Assembly: GCF_001889405.1 (NCBI RefSeq)
Contig: NZ_CP017921.1
Coordinates: 324,057-388,056 of the forward strand
Source of the DNA: Methanohalophilus halophilus
GTDB taxonomy: Archaea > Halobacteriota > Methanosarcinia > Methanosarcinales > Methanosarcinaceae
Direction of reading: 5' to 3'
Length of the DNA stretch: 64,000 nt
Notes under the pieces: model-generated
What the model saw: only the letters and a program-made list of their open reading frames with translations
The model's database searches: none
What the model was told of the DNA's origin: nothing
Program-made: the position numbers and the translations under genes
Part shown: positions 55,329-64,000 of the stretch, one piece after another
Position numbering within the stretch: position 1 is the stretch's first letter
How the letters are laid out: each line of letters starts with the position of its first letter

Positions 55329-58300
55329 TTACCTGCCCAGCATGGAACGCAGGGATTCTGCGATCTCAGCGAATTTGGCAGTTCCGCCTGTGGCAAATAC
55401 GTAGGCTGCACCTCCACCAACTACAAGGAGAATGCCTCCGAGCACATACCATACAATACTGGTTCCCTCTTCCACATCCATTGTTGTTGACAGGCCGCCT
55501 GCCTTTACAAGATAGGTACCCGGTTCACCTGCAGTAGAGGTGAATTCTATGGTTGTGGAATTGTTCTGTCCAAGGGTGATTTCCTGACTGTCTGTCACAT
55601 TGTCGTTGATCGATAACTCGACAGTGTAACTGCCTTCTGCATTACCTGTATTGATGGAATCAAGCATTACAGTGAATTCCTCACCGGCAGTGGCAGGAAG
55701 CGGATCAATCCTCAGATTACTGAATTCGAAATTTGCTGCCAGTTCATTGACCTTGATGTTCAATTCTGCATCAAGGTAGCCATCCGCCTTGGCTTCCAGC
55801 TTGTGGGTACCGGGCTCTTTTGGATTGTAGGTTATCGTGCCGTCCTCGTCGGTTTCACCCAGGGATTGGCCGTCAAAGAATACCTCGGCATCCTCCAGTG
55901 GTTCAGAACCGATCGCCTTGACCACAGAGATGGTTATCGGCGTACCCTCAAAAACTTCCTCAGGGGAAACTTCGATACTGATCTTTTTGCTTTCATCATC
56001 AGGAGATATTACTTCAAAGTTGCCTTTTGATGAAACATAACCTTCCTTTTGCGCAGTTGCAGTAAACTTACCGGCGTCATCAGCATCATACTCGAACACA
56101 CCTTCATTTGAAGTGGTTCCTACCCTGTCACCATCAATAAGTATTGATGCATCCCTGATAGAAGCCCCACGGGATGTTACTGTGAAAGTGATTTCCTCAC
56201 CTTCAACAACCGTGGTTGGTTCGATGTCAATGTCCAGAGATTCAGCGGGTTCTGTTTCCACTTCAACGAATGGGTAGTAACGGACTTCATTACTGTCAGC
56301 AACCTTGAACTTGATCTCACCCATGATGTCGATGGTGTCTCCTTCATCAAGATCGATGTCATCTTCATTTTCAAGGACAATGCTGTCACTTGTACTTTCA
56401 ACTGTCATTACACCAAAGTCGTCTCCATCTTCAACTTCCAGGTAATCCTCGGATATCTGGAAGATACCTTCGACAAATACAGCACTGGTTTCGGTACCAC
56501 TGAATATTTCATCAAAATGAACGACGATTATTGGTACATCATCTTCACTACCAAGATCCTTTTCATAGACATATTCATCATCGGAAGATACTATAGCTGA
56601 CTCAATATTATCGCCATCCTGGGTCAGCTGAATCATTACCCTGTCACCGTTGACATCAATTTCCCGGATGCTGAGGGCATAACCTTCTTCCAGAATCAGG
56701 GAAGAGCCTGTATAGACCGATTTTTCATCGTCATCGTCTATAAGAACTTTCGATAGCTGGCCGTTTGACATGAGATCGGAATCATAGGTTTCATCTCCGA
56801 AATCACTGTCATCATATCCAGCGAAATATTTCTCGGCCATGAAACCTATCACATTATATTTACCCCAGTTATTGTATTCGAAATCTACAGATACAGGAGT
56901 GGCTTCATAGGTAAGATTACCTTCATCAATTGAACGTCCATCGTATTTCACAGTAAGGGATTCACTGCTCAGCCCCTCATCTATGTCATAATAGAAACCC
57001 TCAAAGTTCAATGGAGTCCAGATGAATCCTTCATCTTCAGCAATGGTACCCCTGAGTTCATAGGTACCGGGTTCGGACATGTCAACAAAGGGTGCAAATC
57101 TCAATACATCATCGTCTGCTACTATGAATTTGAGTTTGCCCATGATGTCAATTATGTCACCTTCGTCAAGATTGATATCGTCTTCATTTAACATCTTGAT
57201 TTCATTAGCACCAACGTTGTCAATTTCCATTTCACCGAATTCATCTCCTTCATCGATTTCCACATAGTCATCGGAAATCTGGAAAATACCGTCTATGAAA
57301 ACAGCGTTTGTCTCGGTACCACTGAATACATCATCAATGTGTACTACAATTATGGGCACATCATCCACGCCTCCAAGGTCCTTTTCATAAACATAGGTTT
57401 CATCGGAGGAAAGGATTGCATCATCCACTTCGTCCCCATCCTGAGTAAGGCTTATCCATACACTGTCTCCATTAACATCCACCTGTTTGATGTTGAGAGA
57501 ATAGCCCTCTTCAAGAGTGAGAGATGATCCGGAGTAGATGGATTCGTCATCGTCCGTATCCAAAAGAACCTTCGAGAGGATGCCATCTGACATCAGGCTG
57601 AGAGTATAGGCACCATCGCCGAAATTACTGGAATCATAACCGGCGAAATAACGCTCTGCCATGAAGCCTATTATCTGATAACCTCCCCAAGCATCTTGTT
57701 CAAAATCTTTGGGGATAGGTTTTGTGATATAATTAAGCTTACCTTCCTTTATTTCACGATTAGAAGCATCAATAGTTATTTCCATGGTCTCTGAAGTGTC
57801 ACCTGTGTCAAGATCATAGTAGAAACCGGAGAAACTGCGACCATCCCATGTGTAAGTAGTTGACTGATTTCCTTCTTCCCATATGCGGTTACCCCATTCG
57901 TAAGTGGCAGAATGAGTCGTGGTAGTATTTGATACCTCATTTTCGTTAACGTTACCACTTGTGTCAACGGTCTTTACTTCAATAGTATATTCTGTATCAA
58001 AGTCTAAATCCGTTGCATTGTATTCGGAATTGGAACTATTTATCTCAAAAACACCATCAAAATATATTTCTGTGTGATTGAAATCGCCATCTGAGGGGTT
58101 ATCCCAGGTCCATTTTATCCAAGTAGTTCCTACTTCAGCAGCTGATAGAGAAGATACAGGAGAAGGAGGGGTTGTGTCAGAATTTGTTGTAGATGTTTGA
58201 TTTACCCAAGTGGAATTTACGTTGCCACTTGTATCAACAGTACGTATGCTTATGTCGTAAGAAGTATCTGAATCCAATCCTGTTGCATTGTATTCAGGAT

Positions 58301-59042
58301 TGGAACTATTTATCTCAAAAACACCATCAAAATATATTTCTGTGTGATTGAAATCAGAATCAGATGGATTAGTCCAGGACCATCTTATCCAGTGTTCAGA
58401 AGTTGTATTGTCTAAATCCTTAATACTAGCCGGAGGGGTGGAATCCGGCGATAGTGTAGTAGCTGTATCATTAACCCATGTAGAATTTATATTTCCACTT
58501 GTATCAACAGTATGTGTACTTATTTCATAATCACTTCCAGGATCCAGAGAACTATTTGTATAGGACTCTGAGGAAGTATTTGTTTGCCAAGTATCATTAA
58601 GATAAATCATGACATAATCAAAATCAGAATCTAGAGGATTATCCCAAGACCATGTAATTTCCTCCAAACCAACGTTGCTTTCATTCAAATTATTAATGCT
58701 AGCTGGTGGAATTATATCATCAGTAGTTGCAGTATCATTATTCCATTCAGACAGATTTCCTCCATTATCAACAGCACGTGTTGAAATCTCATATTCCTTG
58801 TCTGAGTCTAAACCAGTAGCATTATAAAATTGATCTGTCACACTATCTTCAAAAGTACCATCAATATACACAGAAACATTACTGAAATTAGTTTCAGCAG
58901 GATTATCCCATGTCCAGTTTATCCAAGTAGTTCCTGTATCAGATTCATTAAGATTACTAACACTTGAAATTGCGGATGCACTCCCACAAACAACTCCAAA
59001 TATCAGTAAACTAGCTATAATTAATTTAAATCCGGTTTTCAT
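55329..59042 (-). CDS. Surface-layer-type protein: FN3 repeats, two DUF1608-like domains, C-terminal anchor
   Basis: A 1,237-residue secreted surface protein. A signal peptide (1 to about 24) is followed by four fibronectin-III-like repeats of about 90 residues (25-380). Two tandem DUF1608 Methanosarcinaceae S-layer domains follow (about 380-660 and 660-940; both contain GFYYDID/GFYYDLD, GFMAEKYFAGYD and ILEEGYALSI-type segments). Next come two Ig/PEGA-like domains, a CARDB-like domain and a hydrophobic anchor (SIVWYVLGGILLVVGG) with a short basic tail. It has many N-x-S/T sites for glycosylation. AAAGGAGAT precedes the start. The gene lies 19 bases after thiL and could share its transcript. 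Confidence 0.88.
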   Translation of the reverse strand: MKTGFKLIIASLLIFGVVCGSASAISSVSNLNESDTGTTWINWTWDNPAETNFSNVSVYIDGTFEDSVTDQFYNATGLDSDKEYEISTRAVDNGGNLSEWNNDTATTDDIIPPASINNLNESNVGLEEITWSWDNPLDSDFDYVMIYLNDTWQTNTSSESYTNSSLDPGSDYEISTHTVDTSGNINSTWVNDTATTLSPDSTPPASIKDLDNTTSEHWIRWSWTNPSDSDFNHTEIYFDGVFEINSSNPEYNATGLDSDTSYDISIRTVDTSGNVNSTWVNQTSTTNSDTTPPSPVSSLSAAEVGTTWIKWTWDNPSDGDFNHTEIYFDGVFEINSSNSEYNATDLDFDTEYTIEVKTVDTSGNVNENEVSNTTTTHSATYEWGNRIWEEGNQSTTYTWDGRSFSGFYYDLDTGDTSETMEITIDASNREIKEGKLNYITKPIPKDFEQDAWGGYQIIGFMAERYFAGYDSSNFGDGAYTLSLMSDGILSKVLLDTDDDESIYSGSSLTLEEGYSLNIKQVDVNGDSVWISLTQDGDEVDDAILSSDETYVYEKDLGGVDDVPIIVVHIDDVFSGTETNAVFIDGIFQISDDYVEIDEGDEFGEMEIDNVGANEIKMLNEDDINLDEGDIIDIMGKLKFIVADDDVLRFAPFVDMSEPGTYELRGTIAEDEGFIWTPLNFEGFYYDIDEGLSSESLTVKYDGRSIDEGNLTYEATPVSVDFEYNNWGKYNVIGFMAEKYFAGYDDSDFGDETYDSDLMSNGQLSKVLIDDDDEKSVYTGSSLILEEGYALSIREIDVNGDRVMIQLTQDGDNIESAIVSSDDEYVYEKDLGSEDDVPIIVVHFDEIFSGTETSAVFVEGIFQISEDYLEVEDGDDFGVMTVESTSDSIVLENEDDIDLDEGDTIDIMGEIKFKVADSNEVRYYPFVEVETEPAESLDIDIEPTTVVEGEEITFTVTSRGASIRDASILIDGDRVGTTSNEGVFEYDADDAGKFTATAQKEGYVSSKGNFEVISPDDESKKISIEVSPEEVFEGTPITISVVKAIGSEPLEDAEVFFDGQSLGETDEDGTITYNPKEPGTHKLEAKADGYLDAELNIKVNELAANFEFSNLRIDPLPATAGEEFTVMLDSINTGNAEGSYTVELSINDNVTDSQEITLGQNNSTTIEFTSTAGEPGTYLVKAGGLSTTMDVEEGTSIVWYVLGGILLVVGGGAAYVFATGGTAKFAEIAESLRSMLGR
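58012..58085 (-). repeat. FN3 coding repeat, copy 1
   Basis: 74 bases identical at 72 positions to 58282-58355, exactly 270 bases (90 codons) apart. It encodes the HTEIYFDGVFEINSSN region of the fourth FN3 repeat. Such near-identity at DNA level indicates recent duplication or gene conversion. Confidence 0.9.
58282..58355 (-). repeat. FN3 coding repeat, copy 2
   Basis: Partner of 58012-58085, in the third FN3 repeat. The surrounding linkers (DTSGNVNSTWVN) are also shared but more divergent. Confidence 0.9.
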
Positions 59043-59061
59043 ACCATAATCTCCTTTGTAA

Positions 59062-60051
59062 TCATATCTGATCAGATGTTCCTATATGTAAATAACCTTT
59101 TCGATTAATAGCAAAGTTTGCCCCATCTTTGCCAACCAAGCTAATACCCGCGTCAATGTCAACAATTTCTCCTACAACAGTTAAATAAGATTCGGCCTGT
59201 AACGCCTCGAACATATCTTTGGAAACCGTTACCAATAACTCGAAATCTCCTCCTGAATACAGAGCCATTTCCAGGGCCTCTTTCTCACTTGAAGCAATCT
59301 CAGAAACACGCCTGTCTACTGGCAGCAACTCTTCCCTCAGGACAAATCCCACTTCATTGACCGAGGCAAGATCATACAGCGACAGTGCCAGCCCGTCACT
59401 GGTATCCATGGCAGAGGTCACAGCACCGCTTTTTGCAAGCATCCTGCCCTCGGCAATCCGGGGCACGGGTTCCAGAAGGGGTTTCATGAAATCATAATCA
59501 ACATCCATATTTTTCAGGTACGCCTCCAGGGCTGCCCCTGCTCCTCCAAGGGTGCCGGTAACACAAACCAGATCTCCCGGTTTTGCCCCTTTGCGGGTGA
59601 GAAGTTCTTCTTTGGAAACCCTGCCCAGAGCAGTTCCCGTGATGGTAAGTTCCTCATGGGAATCCACATCCCCTCCGATTACAGAAGTTTCGCAGAATTC
59701 TGCACAATCCCGCATTCCCCGGGCGATTTCCCCGGCGTCTTCCAGAGACATGTTTTGGGGGTAGCCCACCGCAGCAAGCAAACCCAGAGGCTGGCCACCC
59801 ATTGCAGCAATATCACTGAAATTCACCGCAGCAGCCATCCAGCCGATCTGCCAGGGAGTCATCGTATCGGGAAAATCGGTTTTTTGGTGCAACATGTCCG
59901 TAGTAACTACAAGGTACTCCCCGCCAAATTCAAGGACCGCACAATCATCATCTCCGGCAGGCACACTCAATTCCCTGTTACCCCTGCCAAAGATCGAAGA
60001 CAGCTGTGCAATAAACGCACGTTCATCAATATCCTTTATCGTTGATACCAT
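59062..60051 (-). CDS. thiL: Thiamine-monophosphate kinase
   Basis: A 329-residue kinase that makes thiamine pyrophosphate, the cofactor needed by Por here. Family motifs are VPAGDDDCAVLEF, TTDMLHQKTDF, AAVNFSDIAAMGGQPLG and GGDFELLVTVS. It completes the pathway of the ThiD-ThiN fusion. A TATA-like TTTATATG about 180 bases upstream suggests a long leader, which also overlaps a broken small gene on the other strand. CCGGAGG precedes the ATG. Confidence 0.95.
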   Translation of the reverse strand: MVSTIKDIDERAFIAQLSSIFGRGNRELSVPAGDDDCAVLEFGGEYLVVTTDMLHQKTDFPDTMTPWQIGWMAAAVNFSDIAAMGGQPLGLLAAVGYPQNMSLEDAGEIARGMRDCAEFCETSVIGGDVDSHEELTITGTALGRVSKEELLTRKGAKPGDLVCVTGTLGGAGAALEAYLKNMDVDYDFMKPLLEPVPRIAEGRMLAKSGAVTSAMDTSDGLALSLYDLASVNEVGFVLREELLPVDRRVSEIASSEKEALEMALYSGGDFELLVTVSKDMFEALQAESYLTVVGEIVDIDAGISLVGKDGANFAINRKGYLHIGTSDQI

Positions 60052-60072
60052 CGAAACCTCCGGAGATATCCA

Positions 60073-60259
60073 ATGCCCGTCCTCGTATGAATATCAGCAA
60101 TACGAATGTTCTGGTTTATCAAATCAGAAGGCATCGGAAAAAGCCAGAAACACGCCTGCAAATCAAGTACCTGCAGGACAGGCAATGATTCAGCAGGTAC
60201 GCTTCTCAGAAACATACCTTATAAAAGGTACTGCCGGCACATATAAAGAACTTACTTAA
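60073..60259 (+). pseudogene. Possible small gene broken by a one-base frameshift
   Basis: GGAG seven bases before ATG 60073 starts M-P-V-L-V and stops at TGA 60088. One base deleted from the CCC at 60076-60078 would join it to a frame reading SYEYQQYECSGLSNQ and so on to TAA 60257-60259 (about 61 residues). The frame ends 4 bases inside the convergent nrdG end, as real genes here do. It resembles no family I know. It could be a decayed gene, a sequencing slip, or chance. Confidence 0.3.
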
Positions 60260-61074
60260 ACTACAGACTGGTTTGAAGTTATTTTTTCACAGCCGTTTTT
60301 GCCTGTACGTATAAAGACATTATTCAGGAAAGGAGTTGCAGCATGACCCAGGGATAAAAGTTCATCCCGATTCAAGGGTGACAGATCCCTCAGCTTCCCG
60401 TCCATTGAATGTTCCGTTTCACCCTGCTGGATAAAATAAGGGACATCGCTGCCAGCACATTTTACAATAGAAGAAGCAATCGATTCAATATCTTCAGGTT
60501 TATCCATAAAACCCGGCAGCACGGTTGTCCTTAATTCCTGCAGGAGTTTGTTCTCTGCAGCCAGTTTTATGGAACGTTGTACATTATTCACAGCATCTGC
60601 CGGTGAAATTGTCACAGAAGGATAGGAACCATAACCAATCATCCTGCCATAATCCCCGGCATTTTCAAGAGAGGCTTTAACATCGATGAAAACACCATCA
60701 ACCAATTCATTTTCAATAAGATCTTCCAGAACATCAACGTGTACACCATTGGTATGTAACCCGACCAGAAGTCCCATATCCCGGGCCATTTGAGCGATTC
60801 CGGAAACTGCCTGCTCCTGCTGCAGGGGTTCACCACCGGAGATTACCACAGAACTCACAAAAGGACGGGAAGTTTCCATTAACTGTTTTATCTGGGAACT
60901 TTCAACCAGCTCATAACCATTCAAAATAGAATAGTTCTGGCAGTAGGGACACCTGAAAGGACAGTCCCTTAAAAAGAAAACTACGGAAGCCTTGCCCGGC
61001 CAATCGAGGGTAGAAAGGGGGACATAGTCCCCAAAATTTACCTCGAAATCTTTAACGCATGTCAGGGGAGCCAT
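60256..61074 (-). CDS. nrdG: Anaerobic ribonucleotide reductase-activating protein
   Basis: A radical SAM enzyme of 272 residues that installs the glycyl radical on NrdD. The cluster motif is CPFRCPYC (C-x3-C-x2-C), followed by ISGGEPLQQ. It is longer than the bacterial NrdG (about 150 residues), like the archaeal PflA-type activases. Its start lies inside nrdD (23-base overlap), so the two are coupled. Confidence 0.9.
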   Translation of the reverse strand: MAPLTCVKDFEVNFGDYVPLSTLDWPGKASVVFFLRDCPFRCPYCQNYSILNGYELVESSQIKQLMETSRPFVSSVVISGGEPLQQEQAVSGIAQMARDMGLLVGLHTNGVHVDVLEDLIENELVDGVFIDVKASLENAGDYGRMIGYGSYPSVTISPADAVNNVQRSIKLAAENKLLQELRTTVLPGFMDKPEDIESIASSIVKCAGSDVPYFIQQGETEHSMDGKLRDLSPLNRDELLSLGHAATPFLNNVFIRTGKNGCEKITSNQSVV

Positions 61075-63433
61075 ATCTCATCCTATCCGCAAGTTCTTGT
61101 TTCTTGGCAGCATTCCATCCGCCTACAGACTGGATATAACCGGTAACCCTGGAAAGGTGCTCCACATTATCGGAATTACAATTTTCACAACTGTCCTGTA
61201 ACCCGGACATCATATGGAAATCATTCATACAGACGGTCATATCTTTTGTAAAAGCAAAGTAGCCGGTCTGGGTGTTGCGTGCAAGATGCATTGTAAAGTC
61301 TTTCAGTCCCTTTGCATCGGGAGAACCTTCACCTAGCCAGATGTGCATGATATTACCTCCATCAACAATAGGGAAGAACACATGCTCTACATTGATCCGC
61401 TCCATCAGGGACAAGTCTGCGCCCGGTGGTGCATGTGTACCGTTGGTGTAATAGACAGGCAAATCGTGTGTTTCCTTGAGTCTGGCAACCGAGGATTCCA
61501 CATCTCCCTTGAGGACCGAAGCAGCCTTTTCCCTGTATTCATCATGAAGCAGGTCTGAAACACCAAATCTCTGACAGGTGGTTTCAGCGGGCGTCCGTGC
61601 AAGAGCTATCTCAACCCCATGCTCCTCTGAAATCTTGCGGGCATGCATTTCCATTTCTGTCATTGCCCTGACTGCAACCTTGAAAGCCTCTTTTGACTCA
61701 TGCATCTGGGAACCTGTATGATACTGGACCATCTCATTGATACCCACCACACCGATGGTAAACACAAGACTATCCATATCAACAGCAACAGCGCCTTTCT
61801 TGCCGGTAACCGGATCCTTGGGCTGCTGGGTGGCAAAGGGCATCCTGCCGGATTCGATAATAGGGGTCATCCATTTAAGTTTGGTATGGAACACTTCAAT
61901 TGCCCTGTCCATCAAACCCTTAAGCTTTGCGAATAGTTCCTCATCATCGCCCTGTGCCTCGTAGGCAGCCCTTGGGCAATTCAGGGAAACAACCTGCCAG
62001 GAACCCATGGAAAAGTGTTTTCCGTCCTTGAAGTTGAGCTTTTCTTCAAATTCATCATCATCTTCTGCATTTGCAGAAAACTGATAGGCACAGCACTGGT
62101 AACAGGAGATCCCTTCACCTGCTCCCCTGTAAGGAGGAAGCTGGTTATCAAAGTAAGGAGTGCCAAACTTGGCGGTAAGTTCGAACGTCAGGTTATAAAG
62201 ATCATCATAGGTCGGAAGTTCTGGATGAGCACGATTGAACATCTCGTCCTCTTCCATGAAATCAGGCTCAATGGAAATCTCCGGTTTGGGGAAATTAAAG
62301 GGTTTACCCCAGTAGTCACCTTCAAGCATGACATTCATAAGCGCCTGGAAGCCAAGACGGACCTCCCTTTCATACTCACCATAGACCCTAACGTCACTAC
62401 CATCCGAGCCATCCCAGACATGTCCGCGATAGACTACAGGTTTATCTCTCCAGAGTTTTGGAACCCCGGGAGAAAGCTGTACGGAGGAAAAGACAAGCTG
62501 TCCTCCCCGGGCCACCATCATCTGAGTCATCTCATAAACGAACATCTGCATCAGCTGTTCGATCTCCTTGTATGACTTACCCTCTAAAAAGGGCGCAAGG
62601 AATGTAAGGAAATTATAAAATCCCTGACCTCCGGCAAAATTCGTCTGGGCACTACCCAGAGCTTTTACCGCATGAAGAACTGCAACTTCAGCTTTCATTG
62701 CAGGACCTGCAACACTGGCCTTGGCACCGGAACCATCCGGCATGAGTCCATAATAGAAGAAATATCTCAAATCCCAGTCCTGACAGAAAGCCCGGGTTCC
62801 CATGTATTCCAGGTCATGGATATGCAGATCACCATTAAGGTGAAGGTCGGAAAGTTTGGGTGGCAGAAGTAAAAGATACTGTTCCTTGGAGATCTTGTCG
62901 GCCTTTTTCTTGTGAGAGGTTTCCGCATTCTCCTGGAGATTGGCATTTTCCTTGGCTTCAAAGCCGGTACCCATATCGATCTCGCAGGCATCATAAACAG
63001 GAGTACCTACCCTGGTGGAAATATTACGCCATTCCACATCATTGCGCTCAATCAGGACCATATTAACAACTTCCCTGATAAGCGGGCCGGAGAGGAACCT
63101 TAGATTCATACTACGAATCCTTTTTTCCGTTTCCTTTGCTATACCAAGGGCCTCATCCCGGGTGATAGCCGGTATACCATGGAAACGTTCACTGAGAGAG
63201 GTTTCTTTTAGCAGCTGGTTTACAACGATATTGCGATCCCATTCAACCATGTGTCCGTCAGTGGTCCTGACTTTAGGCATTATTGAAACAAAACTCCCGT
63301 CAAGAGTCTGCTGTCTTGGAGATGATTCGGAAGTCGTGTCAACAATATTGGACGAAGGGATGGTGTCCTCAGGGACACCGCTTATATCGGTATTTTTTAC
63401 TTTCTTATCAATTTCTTCTGCCATAGAATCCAT
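61052..63433 (-). CDS. nrdD: Anaerobic (class III) ribonucleoside-triphosphate reductase
   Basis: Reduces ribonucleotides to deoxyribonucleotides through a glycyl radical, 793 residues. An N-terminal ATP-cone (about 55-140: PKVRTTDGHMVEWDRNIVVNQLL without its first residues) controls activity. The radical Gly is in RVTGYIQSV close to the C-terminus. The zinc-finger region shows CMND-x11-CENC: three Cys, and Asp in place of the expected fourth. GGGGG lies upstream of the start at 63433. It is the second gene of nrdH-nrdD-nrdG. Confidence 0.94.
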   Translation of the reverse strand: MDSMAEEIDKKVKNTDISGVPEDTIPSSNIVDTTSESSPRQQTLDGSFVSIMPKVRTTDGHMVEWDRNIVVNQLLKETSLSERFHGIPAITRDEALGIAKETEKRIRSMNLRFLSGPLIREVVNMVLIERNDVEWRNISTRVGTPVYDACEIDMGTGFEAKENANLQENAETSHKKKADKISKEQYLLLLPPKLSDLHLNGDLHIHDLEYMGTRAFCQDWDLRYFFYYGLMPDGSGAKASVAGPAMKAEVAVLHAVKALGSAQTNFAGGQGFYNFLTFLAPFLEGKSYKEIEQLMQMFVYEMTQMMVARGGQLVFSSVQLSPGVPKLWRDKPVVYRGHVWDGSDGSDVRVYGEYEREVRLGFQALMNVMLEGDYWGKPFNFPKPEISIEPDFMEEDEMFNRAHPELPTYDDLYNLTFELTAKFGTPYFDNQLPPYRGAGEGISCYQCCAYQFSANAEDDDEFEEKLNFKDGKHFSMGSWQVVSLNCPRAAYEAQGDDEELFAKLKGLMDRAIEVFHTKLKWMTPIIESGRMPFATQQPKDPVTGKKGAVAVDMDSLVFTIGVVGINEMVQYHTGSQMHESKEAFKVAVRAMTEMEMHARKISEEHGVEIALARTPAETTCQRFGVSDLLHDEYREKAASVLKGDVESSVARLKETHDLPVYYTNGTHAPPGADLSLMERINVEHVFFPIVDGGNIMHIWLGEGSPDAKGLKDFTMHLARNTQTGYFAFTKDMTVCMNDFHMMSGLQDSCENCNSDNVEHLSRVTGYIQSVGGWNAAKKQELADRMRYGSPDMR

Positions 63434-63446
63434 ATTAAGCCCCCAT

Positions 63447-63701
63447 TTAATTTAGTAAATCCTGAAGGACATCCATATCCACATCACTACCTTTGAATAT
63501 ATTGTCAGATGTGAGGAAATCATCCCCTATCTGCAATACAGGTGCTTCACTTGTAAAGACACCATTTATGCGCAGTTCTGTAAGTGCTTCCGCAGATGTC
63601 ATATCTGCTTCTTCAAACTGTACATTATTCTCTTTTAGCGTCGCTTTCAGACGGGCACATTTCGGGCAGACATCGGTGGTATAGATAATAATTTCAGACA
63701 T
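63447..63701 (-). CDS. nrdH: Glutaredoxin/NrdH-like redoxin
   Basis: An 84-residue thioredoxin-fold protein with active site CPKC (TDVCPKCARLK) and a cis-Pro segment (EAPVLQI), ending in the acidic DMDVLQDLLN. It heads the operon of class III ribonucleotide reductase and is probably its electron donor, as reported for NrdH-type redoxins in Methanosarcina. The ATG at 63701 matches the fold start; seven upstream residues are outside it. It ends 13 bases before nrdD. Confidence 0.88.
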   Translation of the reverse strand: MSEIIIYTTDVCPKCARLKATLKENNVQFEEADMTSAEALTELRINGVFTSEAPVLQIGDDFLTSDNIFKGSDVDMDVLQDLLN

Positions 63702-64000
63702 GATACTCCATCCTTGTAACAATAAACACCATCAGGAGAGCCAAAGAAGATAGAACGGAATCAACAATCATAAATCCAGTTCCGATTTCCCCTAAACAAC
63801 TGACTTCCCGCAGTAAGTAGATACGAAATAGGATTCATTCATTTATAATGCTTTTTCACCCTATGTCTGGATACACTGAAATGTGATTGATAACAAATAT
63901 GATATACAATAAAATAGTCTAAATATTCTGAATTTAGTTTATTATCCGACCTGGTAACAAACAAAAAAAAGGAAGTTTCCAAAAGATGTATAACCTAAAC
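63702..64000. other. Upstream region of the nrd operon
   Basis: About 300 bases without a clear gene. A TATA-like element (minus strand GCATTATAAATG, about 63840-63851) predicts a leader of around 130 bases. In the leader, a 25-codon frame on the minus strand (MIVDSVLSSLALLMVF) overlaps the nrdH start; it would be a tiny hydrophobic peptide but has no good ribosome-binding site. No riboswitch or operator is recognised. Confidence 0.4.

Noticed and set aside
59894-60259. Long plus-strand open frame opposite the start of thiL
   Set aside because: The first half is antisense to thiL and carries no family features. Only the part after 60073 was kept, as a possible broken small gene.

Overview
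This window looks like chromosomal DNA of a halotolerant or halophilic methanogen of the Methanosarcinaceae (Methanohalophilus, Methanococcoides or Methanolobus are the obvious candidates; the genus is inference). The archaeal evidence is direct: Lsm next to ribosomal protein L37e, a thermosome subunit, archaeal-type AlaRS and ValRS, HerA-NurA, an Orc1/Cdc6 homologue, a four-subunit Por and a ThiD-ThiN fusion. A surface protein with two tandem DUF1608-type domains points to Methanosarcinaceae. None of the 62 protein genes whose stop I could read ends in TAG (38 TAA, 24 TGA), as expected in a lineage that reads UAG as pyrrolysine.

Layout. 1-6.5 kb: a CbiA/CfbB-type amidotransferase, moaA, a coiled-coil protein, surE and a BCCT betaine-type transporter. 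6.5-20.3 kb: alaS, a KaiC-like/receiver protein, valS, a universal stress protein, MarC, an MscS channel, thiDN, then lsm-rpl37e-purF and a PAP2 phosphatase. 20.4-26.9 kb: a fused 5-oxoprolinase/hydantoinase-like gene with an in-frame TAG near its start, an M23-like protein, a bifunctional-nuclease-family protein, dinB and nth. 26.9-34.2 kb: porCDAB, a dihydrouridine synthase, a three-gene cluster (UPF0200, UPF0201, TIM barrel), a ribbon-helix-helix regulator, small unknowns and tRNA-Lys(CTT). 34.3-38.4 kb: a PAS histidine kinase and the nurA-herA pair. 38.5-44.4 kb: a glycine-betaine ABC operon (opuA type) that has been tandemly duplicated and partly decayed, then a small basic protein. 44.6-51.9 kb: thermosome, the orc-modE-xth operon, UPF0251-mrp, DUF169, a toroid-fold protein and a bactofilin-like protein. 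51.9-55.3 kb: a NitT/TauT-type ABC system with a divergent regulator. 55.3-63.7 kb: a large surface-layer-type protein, thiL, and nrdH-nrdD-nrdG for anaerobic deoxyribonucleotide synthesis.

How the parts work together. Salt adaptation stands out: a BCCT carrier, an ABC betaine importer with three intact binding proteins, and an MscS channel for osmotic release. Anaerobic metabolism is represented by Por (pyruvate/acetyl-CoA) and class III ribonucleotide reductase. The most interesting points are the candidate pyrrolysine codon in the oxoprolinase-like gene, the duplication-and-decay history of the opu locus, several genes whose conserved N-termini can be reached only from non-standard start codons (ATT, CTG), palindromic candidate operators, and an unusual FN3-decorated surface protein. 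I found no CRISPR array, insertion sequence, rRNA or prophage.
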